Part shown: piece after piece, positions 49,301-60,427 of the stretch
Numbering within the stretch: position 1 is the stretch's first letter
How the letters are laid out: the number at the start of each line of letters is the position of its first letter
From: Ananas comosus
Taxonomy: Eukaryota > Streptophyta > Magnoliopsida > Poales > Bromeliaceae
NCBI RefSeq assembly: GCF_001540865.1
Contig: NC_033631.1
Span: 5,450,121 to 5,514,120, forward strand
DNA length: 64,000 nt
Direction: 5' to 3'
Position numbers and translations under genes: made by a program
The notes under the pieces: generated by a model
Database searches by the model: none
What the model saw: only the letters and a program-made list of their open reading frames with translations
What the model was told of the DNA's origin: nothing

Positions 49301-52300
49301 ACAACCCTATGCTACAGCACTTAAATCCTTGAGTGATAGTTTGTGTTTCTTTTATTGCTTTTGCATTGAGGACATTCTCATTTAGATTAATATGAATCAA
49401 TTTGAAGCTAAATGGACTTTGTTCTTTCTGTTGAAAATTGATTAATAATGTCAAGGGTGTAATGTTTTATTATTGCGCTTCCAGGGTCCAGATCAAGTTC
49501 CTCCAAGGATTACATCAAACGTTAAGCAGAACCTGCAATTCTTAAAGTTGTGGAAGGTAAGATATTTATGTATCACTTTTTTTTTTGTTTTTTCTTCCCT
49601 GAATTTGTAGAAGTCATTATAGCAATACAGCTTCTCCATTATCTTCTCCATTATCTTCTCCATTAGTACATACAACTGCTCGATGAGAAGGTTTTCTCCA
49701 TTAGCAGTCCTAGCCATTAACAGTTCTAAAGTAGTTATTTATTGTTCTATTCTCGCTTGCATGCTTTCATGTCTCTGTATATTGCATGCCGTCTATATTT
49801 ACACCATTTCTTTTGATCATCGGCAACCACAACCAAGCATTCGTGTGTGATTAAGGTTGATGTTGCAAAGGTTTATGTCTCTTATTTTGAATTGTAGGAA
49901 TTTCAAAAGAAGAAGACAAGTACACCTAAGCTTGCCGTTAGTTACCGCAGAAAGAAGGCAGTGAAGGAAGACCTTCCAGAAGATACAGATCTTTATCAAG
50001 ATCCTACTTCAAATCTTTACTAGTCAGGCCCATTTTTCTACTTTTGTACCTGAATGCTTAAGGGCCTGTTTGGCCCTGGTTAAGTTTCTGGGGAATGCCA
50101 TTTGTGTCGAGTTGTTCAGAGAAGCACTTAGAGCATTTTCATTAAAATCCTCAATTTTCTGGGGCCCAGAAGCTTATTTTACATTCTTCCCTCAATAAAG
50201 TTTCAAAGTTTCTATTTACCAAACGTCTGACTGTTGTTTCTCGAATAGCAAAGCTATTCGAGAACCTAGGCGTAGTGGGCTCTTGGTTCTTTCTTCTTAG
50301 CGTAAAACATGGGAAAAAATTAGAATCCTAAATTCCTAACTGAATCTTCAATTTTGATCTAGCACAAATCAGGGTTTGGACGCTGCTGTTCCGGTTTTGC
50401 TTGTCGATGGTTACAATGTATGCGGCTTCTGGGCAAAGCTAAAGAAGCATTTCATGAAAGGAAGGCTTGATATTGCTCGGCAGAAGCTCATCGATGAGCT
50501 GATAACATTTAGCGTACTCAAAGGTTTGTGCTGACTGCTGACCCAATGCTATTACTTTTTGCGGATTGAAATTTTACCATCTTCCTTTTCCTGCATCAAT
50601 TTGAACTCAGCTAACCCAAAAAACTCACAAGGTGTCGTCTTTTATGTAGTTAATAATTTATTTTTGAATGGCTTATCAACTTATACAGTTAACTTTGCGA
50701 GCTATACAGAGGTAAAAGTTGTAGTGGTGTTTGATGCTATGATGTCTGGACTTCCAACTCACAAGGAAACTTTTGCTGGGTATGATGATTCTTTTGTCCC
50801 ATGTTAGTGGATTTGTTTGTTTGATTGTTTCATGAGACTGTACAAACAAAACTACAATGGAGATTGTTGATGGTGTAGCAATTTGCAGAGTTTTTCTTCA
50901 TAATACACCTCACAATTTAAATTTTGTTCTAGATCTTTGGCTCATTCAATTAGAAGATAATGTGTTTATGTTACTTGAATGCTAAATGGCATGGTTAACA
51001 GCTGCAAGCAGATTTCAAATATGATCTTAGACAATGAGATTTTGCAGTTATATCAAGGCTGTATTACCATTGTCTAATGTTTTGCTTCAGTTTTATTAGA
51101 CACTTCAAAAGGAAACATTATAGCTGACTTAAGTGTTATTTGACTTACCAGTGTTCATAAACATTTAGGTTCAGTTGAATCTGATCATAGTTAATATATT
51201 AAACTTTCAAGCATTAAAAACAAATAATTTCTTTCCACTGCATTAATTGTCTTTGATTCCTTCCCACCGTATTTACGAATTTACTTACAATTGATTTATG
51301 TGTTTTATTTTTCTCTGGATGGAAAAGAGATTCATAAAGTAATTATGCAGGTTATTTCCTTTTCAACTACCAATGCCACATGTGCGCGTCCAGTGGATAC
51401 TCTGAATCTAATAGATAATCTACATTCTTTTTCATCGTTGACGGCCTTATAAGTTGATGCCTTCAAGTAATGTATGTTGTTTTTGCTTAATGGGACAGTG
51501 TTGATGTAGTTTTCTCAGGTGAGACATGTGCTGATGCTTGGATTGAAAAGGAGGTAAGTGATTGTTGACGTGGTTGAACATTAATCTGATTTTATCTTCT
51601 ATATTTTGCAAAACTTACATTGATGTGCAGAATAAGTATCAGCTCTTAAATGTGATTAGTATCTTTTCTTTAAAATGTTCAGTGGCTTTCAAATTTATGC
51701 ACGTATACAGGTTGTAGCTCTGAGAGTGGATGGTTGTCCAAAAGTTTGGGTTGTCACATCCGATGTATGTCAGCAACAAGCAGCATATGGAGCAGTACAT
51801 AATTTTCTGACTATATTTCAAAAACTTGCAAACTTACAAGTTTCCACTTGATGTGCCTACTTCTAGCAGTTTAGCGTTTTATATGCTTACGTTAAGATAG
51901 GTCATTGATTCTTGCCATAAGACATTGAAGATATGAGACAATATTATGGAAATGCATTGATATCAATATATTACACCATTAGATTTAATTACAACTATAT
52001 TTACTGCACTAAATACTAGGGGTTTTTTACAATCATTTTTTTTCCGAACTCTTAATTAAGATTTAGGTTCTACAACAATTCTTAAATTCCATTACCAGAT
52101 GAATAGAATTTAAAACAGAACTGACCATCTTGATGAATTGTGGTCCTCTCCATCCCTTGCGAACTTTCAGTGAGACGTTGTTTTGATGGGTAACTGGTTG
52201 TAAGGCGTCTTTGATTGAGAGAGAGAAAAGAAAAAAAAGGACATAAGCAGCTGCACAAAGATAGCATAGAAAGTTTGAAATTCATACTTTGTCTATGAGT

Positions 52301-55300
52301 AACTCTCTCTTGTGAGGCTTGCAGTCACGATTTATTATAATTAGTTCGAAATCTTGAAGTATTTTTAATCAAGCAAAGGATTTTCTAAATTTCTCTAGTG
52401 AGCAGCGACTAATAATTGGCGATATTTACAATGTCAAGTTATTGGCTATCTGCTGTAAATTTTTATTATATTCTGCTGTTTAAAAGTTCACCAGCTTATC
52501 TAGTTCCGTGCCAGCATGTAGAGTATATGAAATCATCTTCAAGTACAAAAACTAATGAACTGATTATTGACACGTTTTATGCCATCATATATTATGGTCC
52601 TCTTTATTTTTTTTCCAAAAGGTTTGACTTCTGTTGTTATACACTGCGATGATCAGAATATCCTTGTTGATTAATCTGCGCTATGCATCTTCTAGGGTGC
52701 TTATGTGTGGAGCTGCAAAGCATTAGTATCAGAGGTTAGTTATAGCCTTGCTAATCTAATTTAATTATAGAGTCAGCTCTCTCATCTCAAGCCATGCATT
52801 AAAGTCGTTTAGTCTTTTCTCTCTTTTTCATCTAAAATGAACAGATAATGAAAAATCGAAAATTATATAGCTTTCAATTTCTTTAGTATATGTGTCTTCA
52901 CTGTTATTCCTTTCATTCATTCATTCATCATATTCCTTACTCACTCCATCATAATGCAAATTTTACCGAGTCCTTGGACATCTGCGCCTCAAATTTGTAC
53001 ATCTGCAACCTCTCACCATCTACTTCTTGAAATAGGCATACCAATCATTATGATACCATGATATCGATTCGAGACATTAGATGGCCCATTATTCATACAG
53101 ACGAATCCTACATAGTTTGCTTTCACAAACTTCAGGTTGTAATTACGGATCATTGGCCTCTAAAAGTTAATATTCTGAAGCATGGTTTCATGGTTTCACT
53201 TTTTCGGGGATCCATAGTTGTGGAATGATCTAGTGTGCTTTGAAGTTGTTAATTGTGGATTATTTTGTTTCTATTTACATGGCTACTTTCTTACTTTGAG
53301 CTCCTATCTTCATAAACTTTTATATTGTTCTCATTGTGAATCTCATTGAATACCTTAATGCTTATTAATGTGCACTTTCGATTTTTCACATGTCCAACGC
53401 ACGCATTTTATCATTATGTTTGTAACGGATTGAAATCCCGAAACGATAATCGAACTTTGACCAAATTGGTTAAAGCGTCGAAAGAAAATGATGGACAAGT
53501 TCCTCTTAGCATTCCAATAGTGTTGGAAGGGCTAAAAATGAGTTTGGGAAGACTTAGAATGCTTTTAGCATCAACCGGTGCGAAGTAGGGCCGAAGAAGA
53601 GCAAAAAACAGCATTCTGGGGCTGTTGTACCGGTACAAGGGTGATGGTTGTACCGGTACAACCATCGCAGGCTGCGGCTGGAGGGCTCCGGTGCTATACC
53701 AGTACAAGGTCCCCTTGTACCGGTACAAACCCGACGCGACCGAGAGACCGAGCTCTTGGGTTTGGCTCACTGTAAGGCCTTGTACCGGTACAAGAAACCC
53801 GTGTACCGGTACAAGCCGGTCTGGCAGCAACCGTGAAGTCTGCGACAGGGAAGAAGTACGGGGGCCTATTTGCAATTGTGTAACATGTAATATGGCTTAT
53901 TTCCTGCCCCCTTTCACAGAAACACCATTCCCTCTTCTCTCTTTCATTTCCTCTCTTTCTCTCTCTAGAAAGCAAGGACTAGGGCTTGGAGAAGGTAGAG
54001 AAGAAGCTAGAGAAGGTGATTTTGGTGGCTTAGGTGGGCTCTACAAGCTCTCCTACAAGAAAAACTTGGTGGAGCCTTGGGCTAAGGTGAGTCTCAAGTG
54101 CAAATGAGTCTAGGGTTTGGTTTTAGACCATGGATCTTTGGGTTTTGATCTCTTTAAAAGCTTAGAAACCCTCTATTTGCCTTAGAACACATGAAAACTT
54201 GAGTTTCCATAGTGCTCTCATGGTGGATCACTAGGGCACCAAGTGGATGCCCTAGGGATGGGTAGAATGGCTTTGTGATGGTATTAGAATGCTTCTTGGG
54301 TGTTTCTAAACCATTTTTAACTTAGCAATGAGATCAATCCTTAAGCTAACCCTTTAGGGTTTGGTTAAAGCTCAAATTTGGGGCTTTCGCCCTAGGATTT
54401 TTCGGGGACAAATTGAACCCGTAGAAACCTAATTGGGGGTGTCCTAAACGCGTGGGGCAACTCCGTTATAGTATACGAAAATGTTTAAAAATAGTTAGTG
54501 TATATAGAGCCTAATTTGGCACTATTTGGCTATAGGGCTTGGACTTGGAGTTCGTAAAGCCGAGGAAACTTCGCGAACCTCATCTTCTACTTCAAAAGGT
54601 GGGGGGTGCACCCCGGAATCATCGGATTCCCTTCTATGTTTATTTTCACCTTTGTTGAGCATATATGTATTTAGATTCCATTCATGCATATTAGGATAGT
54701 TTACATGTGATTGATGGTTAAATTTTAATATCTTGCTTCTAAAATAGTTGATTAAAATGATTGAAAAAGGAACCATAGGAGACATGTATGTAAACCCTAT
54801 GACATGTGTGATTGAGAGGATTGGACCTTGACTATAGTAAACAAGGGTGATATGAACATTAGAGACATGGATTGGCATGAACTAGTGATTGTTAAACATA
54901 GGTTTAACCTTTGACATTGTGACATCGTGACAAGAATGACTAGAAAGGAATATGGACAATAGGTAGAAAACCTATCATGAATATGGTAATTGTGGCTATG
55001 CTTTCCCAAGTTGGGAATTGGATCGACACTCACGATAAGTCTTATGCTTGGAGGGCGGTAGCTCCCCCTCAAGCGGTGCGCTCCGGAGTCGGTCACCACT
55101 GGGCTTGGTGTAATCCCCCAGCAGACGATCCCCAGGGAGGTTCGAGTCCCCCGTTATTAAGGGATTTGGGTTGTGAGTTACTTGTGGTTAACACGGTTAA
55201 CCGGTGAGATTGGGTATAAAGGCCAAAGTATCTTGTGAATTGAGCATGCATGCATTATCATCATTGCATTGATTATATATCTGTCCACTGACTTGTTTTC

Positions 55301-58300
55301 TGCAGGCATAGCATTAGTTACATTAGAAATGGTTACTTTTCTTTCCTTTGTTATATTGTAATACACTAAACTTTGCAAATTGCGAAGTTCAAGTGTGAGG
55401 AATGATGTGTGGATCTATCCTGCATGTTTTAAAAGGCTTGGGCAAGTTTGTGAACAAGTTAGAGAGTGATTGGATGGTTAAAAGCGAGAAAGTGCATTGC
55501 TCTGGCAAAAATCTGAGTTTTCTGCTTGCTGTACCGGTACAGCCATTACCTTGTACCGGTACAGACTGGCAGAATCGTGGCAGCAAGGGGCTTTTGGTCA
55601 TTTCACATTCCAATCCTTATCTATTTGACCCAGCTCGACCAGGGATGCTTAGTGGAAGTTGCTGGAGCTCAGAGAAGGGTTTTCTTATATCTTCTTCTCT
55701 CTCTCTCTAAGAATTTTCTCTCTCTACATAAAAGCTGCCGATTCGAGTCGATTTCACGCTCCGGTCGACGCTCGCTGATTGGACGACTCAAAGGAAGCTT
55801 GCAGCAAGTGGGGAGGAGGATTTTTCTCTGAGTTCTCTGTGAGGTTAGTCCCAGAGAAACTAAATCTCAGTTTTAGAATCAGAAATAGCTCAACTTCTCG
55901 CTTGTTTGTGAACTAGCATCGGAATTTGATGCTTTTTGGGTTTCGCTGCTTCCACCTAACTTCGGGGCTGTTTTCAGCAGTGAAGAGGAGTTATCTTGGT
56001 TGTAATTTATCAGCGAAAAGTTGTTTTAAGGTTGGACAAAAGTAGTTAGCCATTTATGAAACTAATTCGAAGCTATTTGCACTTTAATCGCGTAACTTGA
56101 CGCAGTTTGGAATTTGTATCTTCACAGCAGGTTTTTAAGCAAGTTGAACTAAATTAGTGACCGTGGGGACTGGTTTAGAAGGTATTCTAACCTGAGGTAA
56201 GCAGGAATTTCAGTTAGACACCTAATTTCACAAGAATTCTGCCATAATAGCTTATATACAAGCATATTGACGCTGTTTTGATATTGTTCGCAGCGAGAGT
56301 GTGATCAAGCTTCGGATTGTCTTGAGTTGACTTAGAAGAGCTTTTGGGAGCTTTTGGAGGCTTAATTTGAGGTATTGAACTAGCCCAAACCAGGGAGTTA
56401 ACCTTTCACCTTGTAGTAATTGAGAATTTTGCCGAAATTGGAATTGTAAGTACTCGGCTCGGTGCAGTTTTGTTACCTTGTTTTCAGCAGGATTGGGATC
56501 TTGTTGAGCTGATTATTGGGACATCTTGTGACTGATTTGGGCTTAGTACGAGGTGGGTCGGACCTAACCAGAGCAAGTGAAACTCCCCTATGTTCTATAT
56601 GTATTATAGAAATGGTCTTATTGTGTGCTTATGTGATTGATCAAGGGTTTGCAATTCGTCATCACAATGTTTAACTTCTTGAAATGAAATCTCTAGGAAG
56701 TAGAGGACATTCATGCATAAAGTCTTTATGTTCATGTTGGCTAGTTATATGTTCCTAGAAAGTAGAGAACAATGACATTTTTATGACTTTATTTGGGAAC
56801 TAGAGAACAATGACATTCTTATGATACTAATGATTCGAAAGTATAGAACATTGACATGCTCTGTGACTATATTGATGTTGCCATGATAGTGGAAAAGTTC
56901 CTAATGCCATATGCAATTTAGCATTACTTTCACATGTTTAGTACTCTAGTGGACACTAGCTATGGTCAATATTTGTTATATTGAAGTTCCGATTAAAGGA
57001 AACATTACAAGTTAACTAGTGAGAATTACAACATGTCGAGTTATGGACTTTGCTTGCTTGCCATCGTGCTCATTCGCACACGCTTGTTAGGGTCGCTCCC
57101 TACAAGCCGGCACTCCGGAGTTGGCCTACGCGACAGTTGCTCGCCCGTGCGGGATTGGGTGCCGAAGTGGATTGCCGTGGGGAGTGTATACTACCACGGG
57201 GCCATTAGGCGCGGCGCAAGCTGGACTACCTTGAGTAGGTCCTTATGAATGAAATGAAAGTACTAAATGACACCTGACAGTAATAAATAATTACCAGTTA
57301 CAGTGTATAGCCGTTACTTACACATTCGGGCTTATGTTCGTGTTTATGTTTATGCTTACTGTAGTAGCTAAGCTTTATTTATTCAGTTATTTCATTACTG
57401 TAGAAAGTATCTCGTTGCTTACATGTTCCTTATATATCATGCAACTTACTGCTTTTACTTTCATTCAGTACATCATGAGCCTAGTGGTGTAATTCGCCGA
57501 GGCTGGCGACTTACCCACTGGGAACTATTGTTTAATAGTTCTCACGCCCTTTGTGTGGTTGTTTTTACAGAGCCCGCTTCAGGAGAGGCTAGGGACCGTG
57601 GCAAGGGAGTCACGTCTAGCTAGATATAGCATTGGAGCATGTTAGTGATCACCTTGTTGCTCGGGCTTCAGCCGAGGGTGATGTCCCTGTGTATAGAGAG
57701 ACTACCAGTATATATTTGTTTTGAGTAGCCTATGATGTATATGAGTTCTGGATCCAGAGATTATAGTTTTATATTTCTTTATGATGTGAAATTTTGTGAT
57801 TGGTTACTCTTTGTTCTGTTGATAATGTTGTAGACTTGTACTTTGCTCTGATATCAGGATAGGATTTTTCTATCTTTTCTTCCTTTGGAATTGTCTTCTT
57901 GTAGACGCCTTATATACTGCAGGTGTATGGCGGGTCTGTGCATGTGCCGGTTATGCTTCCGCTGGTAACCGGGCGTGACATATACTTATGCCTGGATAGA
58001 CCTAGTGGGTAAGTCGGCGAGGTCCGTTGCCGAACCCACTGGGAACTATGTTCAAGTTCTCATTACCACTAACCCTACAGGTCCTAGTACGAGCGGGGCG
58101 GCGGAGGACCGAGGCAAGGGTTTAGCGCCGTAGATAGCGGCCACCGGGACCTTTTATATTTTGCATTTAGTCATTCCTTCTGTTATACATGTATCAACTG
58201 CTTTTGTTGATTTAGAGAATTGTAAAAGTTGTAAACAATCATGTAATATTTTGGTGGATGGCTAATGTAAAAAGAAATGATGAATGAATGAAAGAATGTA

Positions 58301-59373
58301 ATAGTTTTATTTACTTGTATTTGGTTTAAATTTAATCAAATATCATGTATGATGTATATTTTAGCTTTACAGCTTTCGCTTCCGTTGTTGCTTGCCCTCG
58401 AGCAAACCTTGTATTACATATGCAAATCTTTTTGATTGCCTATCTATACATGTTGTTAGAGCCTTGGGCGGACAGGGGAGGTTCTGTCCGTTCGGCGTCT
58501 GTTGACGTGACCCGAACCCGACCAAATTGGCGGGGATTGGAGCGTGACAATGTTTGTTTCTACGTTACATACGTCATATTTTCCTCTGTCAAACTAGCAC
58601 TAACTTTTCTCTTGGTTTTGCAGATAAAGGCTTCGGAAAAAGAGTTTCAAAATGTGCTTAACAAACAACAGGTTTGAGATAGTTTTTTTTTTATGTTGTT
58701 CTTCAATGTTATGATTTGGTTTAGCATTACATTTGTAGTTAGATGAATTATATCTCAGAAAATTTCTACATAGATTATTACGGTTTGTTAGGTAGGCGAA
58801 AACAAAAAGTTTCTTTTTTGGTGAAAATATGAACATATTTTATACAAAAACCGACTTCAGTATTTTATGAGCAGAAAGTGAGAAGGCTTGAGGGGAAATC
58901 ACAGGAGGTGCAAAAAGGGGGAAAAAGAAAAAAAGAACTGAAAGAAACAGATGGGATATAGCTTTTTTATATGATCCACTTCTCAGTGAACACCAGTCTT
59001 ACATACCCTTAGTAGTCCTACTTTTAACTTTTGGCTAAATTTTCTTCCACATGCGTTGATTTTTTGCCACATGATGTTGAATATTTCATTACTTTTAATC
59101 TTAGGAACTCCATAATGCATTTTACCAATAAACCATTCTTTTACGAGCGATTCGCACATTCTTCATTTCGAATCATGCTGTTGGTCTTCGATTAGAAGCA
59201 CTTCTGGTTTTTCAGCAGTTGCTTTTCAAAAGTACATAAAATTTTTCTAAAGAAAATTCTCTCGTTCAACTTGCAGGTCAACTTCGGTGCAAGGGAAACT
59301 GCTTCAGCATAATCTGGGCTGCGATGTAGTCGATGCGTTGAAGGATCTCAAGAAAAAGCTCTCTGAAGTCTGA
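46188..59373 (+). CDS. YacP/Rae1-like NYN-domain endoribonuclease, ten exons
   Basis: Exons, all with GT-AG borders: 46188-46259, 49485-49556, 49898-50022, 50363-50523, 50710-50779, 51499-51553, 51711-51794, 52696-52734, 58624-58671, and a last exon from 59277. Exons 1-9 give 242 codons in one open frame. A basic N-terminal part (AKNKNAQSHK, then LQFLKLWKEFQKKK) precedes the NYN core: PVLLVDGYNVCGFW, EVKVVVVFDAMMSG, VDVVFSGETCADAWIEKE, PKVWVVTSD and GAYVWSCKALVSEI. The Asp residues in VDGYN, VVFD and VTSD are the expected PIN/NYN metal ligands. Bacillus YacP (Rae1) is a ribosome-associated mRNA endonuclease with homologues in plastid lineages. A plastid role here is inference; only a short Ser/Ala-rich N-terminus is visible. 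Start choice: the ATG at 46188, with a second in-frame ATG at 46227. Introns 1 and 8 are swollen by solo LTRs. With the canonical acceptor the last exon stops at 59312, while the conserved-looking C-terminus lies in another frame to 59373. Confidence 0.85.
46261..46300. repeat. (CT)n microsatellite at the 5' end of intron 1
   Basis: An uninterrupted CT run begins directly at the splice donor of exon 1 (aag/gtctctct). A second CT run lies just before the start codon (46151-46178). Confidence 0.95.
46597..49064 (-). mobile_element. Solo LTR (family LTR3) in intron 1 of the NYN gene
   Basis: The plus-strand ends are TGTCACGCCCCAATCC at 46597 and CAATACGTTACA at 49064 (2468 bp). The flanks ggtaa and ggtag differ by one base. 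Features include the hairpin module (47067-47083), a CTCCGGAG block (about 47410) and six intact or damaged TGTACCGGTACA palindromes (48660-48855). It is antisense to the host gene. Confidence 0.88.
53643..53666. repeat. 24 bp perfect palindrome centred on ACCGGT
   Basis: The half-site GATGGTTGTACC is followed by its exact reverse complement. It lies in a cluster of five intact TGTACCGGTACA sites (53627-53815) in the U3-like part of an LTR. The sister LTR at 48820-48842 keeps a 20 bp version. Confidence 0.9.
55357..57980 (+). mobile_element. Solo LTR (family LTR4) nested in the intron 8 LTR
   Basis: Starts TGTAATACACTAAAC and ends GGTAACCGGGCGTGACA, 2624 bp. The flanks tatat (55352-55356) and tatac (57981-57985) differ at one base. 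The host LTR reads on across the insert (ttacttttctttcc to tacttatgcctgg), as confirmed by the uninterrupted copy at 47125-47165. It has two palindromes (about 55530-55564), a CT-rich initiator region (about 55690-55725) and the hairpin module (57522-57541). Confidence 0.88.
59277..59373 (+). other. Last exon of the NYN gene with apparent frame conflict
   Basis: The only good acceptor (ttgcag) gives V-N-F-G-A-R-E-T-A-S-A and a TAA at 59310-59312. The frame one base further on (from 59278) is open for 31 codons: STSVQGKLLQHNLGC, then DVVDALKDLKKKLSEV and a TGA. The second reading looks like real protein (a C-terminal helix) and resembles plant homologues as I remember them. Either two bases were lost at the acceptor, or the sequence has an error, or a non-standard splice is used. 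Confidence 0.6.
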
Positions 59374-59938
59374 GTTGACGCAGCTACCCTTTTCTGGGAT
59401 GGACTAACAAAGCTACTTCGAAGGTGGACGAATCGCCAATCATAATTAAGGGATGTTACTATAATTATCAATTGCTGACCGAATCACCGGGACAAAAAAA
59501 AAAGAAAAAGAAAGAAAACAGAGGAGGGTGTTTGAAAGAAATTTGAGGGCATCAGGATTCAGTATTTATACCTTTGGCAATGAGAGTTAACCAGGTCGGT
59601 TGAGTTTGCTGTACTTATCTGTACAATAAAATCAGAGAAAAAAAGGGGGGAGAAAAGGATAATTCGAGTTTCGTATCAATTGGGCAGATTATATGTCCCA
59701 CATGTTGTATGAATGAACTTAATTTTCTGTGGGGCTTTTTTGGCAAATGGTCCCCTGAAAAAATTTTATTTTAAAAATAATTCTGTTAAAATTTAATTTG
59801 CAAAAATAGTCCTGACCCTGCCACGCAGGTACAACTTCAGCGTCACGCGAGCAAGGCTGGGACTAGTGTGTTAAGTTGAACACAGTAAATCATTCACCGT
59901 ATTTCGTATTTTATATATATATTCCTTTTCTTCTCTTT

Positions 59939-60141
59939 TAGGGATGTCAATGGGTCGGGTTTGGATTTTCGAACCCGGTGGGTTTCAAAAATTCATACCC
60001 ATATAACTTTAATATATGGATATGGGTATGGATTTTTAAAAGTCGTAGGGCTCGGATTCGTGTTCGGATTTTAATTTGATTTTCGGATTCGATTTCGGAT
60101 TTTTTAAAATCCAATCCAAACCCAACCCGTTGACATCCCTA
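59939..60141. mobile_element. Small TIR element nested in the fold-back element
   Basis: Ends AGGGATGTCAATGGGTCGGG and its near reverse complement ACCCAACCCGTTGACATCCCT, about 200 bp apart, around GGATTTTCG/ATCCGAA-rich sequence. hAT-type MITEs with such ends are common in plants. Confidence 0.55.
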
Positions 60142-60189
60142 AAAGAGAAGAAAAGAAATATAAATATGAAACACGATAAATCATTTACC

Positions 60190-60270
60190 GTGTTCGAACA
60201 CGATGAAGGGTTCATTGTGTTTGAACACGGTGAATGGTTCATCGTGTTTGAACACGGTGAATAGTTCATC
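60190..60270. repeat. Tandem repeat, 27 bp period, with GTGTTYGAACAC palindromes
   Basis: GTGTT(C/T)GAACAC starts at 60190, 60217 and 60244, each followed by (g)gtgaa.ggttcatc. The left arm of the surrounding fold-back element has only a single degenerate copy. Confidence 0.75.
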
Positions 60271-60427
60271 ATATTCAACTTAACACACTGATCTCAATCC
60301 TGCCTGTGTAGTACTGATGTGACGCCTGCGTGGCAGGAGCAACATTATTTTTGCAAATCAAATTTTGATAAAATTATTTTTAAAATAAAAATTTGTCAGT
60401 GGGCTAAATTAAAAAAAAAAAAAAGGC

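Larger units (their letters stand above)
53421..58549 (+). mobile_element. Solo LTR (family LTR3) in intron 8, interrupted
   Basis: Starts TGTAACGGATTG at 53421 and ends GGGGATTGGAGCGTGACA at 58549, with perfect duplications atgtt (53416-53420 and 58550-58554). Another solo LTR is inserted at 55357-57980. Without it the length is about 2.5 kb, equal to the copy in intron 1. Palindromes lie at 53627-53815 and the hairpin module at 58043-58059. Confidence 0.92.
59733..60427. mobile_element. MULE-like fold-back element downstream of the NYN gene
   Basis: The ends are long imperfect inverted repeats. Left tggtcccctga, then attttattttaaaaataatt and tttgcaaaaatag. Right ctatttttgcaaat-like, then aattatttttaaaataaaaat and cagtgggct. 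The arms continue inward through ctgccacgcaggt/gcctgcgtggcag and gtgtgttaagttgaa. No transposase. The exact ends and duplication could not be fixed, so the borders are approximate. The 3' UTR of the NYN gene probably ends before it (aataaaatc at about 59626). Confidence 0.55.

Noticed and set aside
53625..54107. Frames rich in CTGT and YRYK words
   Set aside because: These are translations of TGTACCGGTACA repeats in an LTR, not proteins.
60036..60278. 80-codon frame with repeated MNxSPCSNT
   Set aside because: It arises from the 27 bp tandem repeat in a fold-back element.
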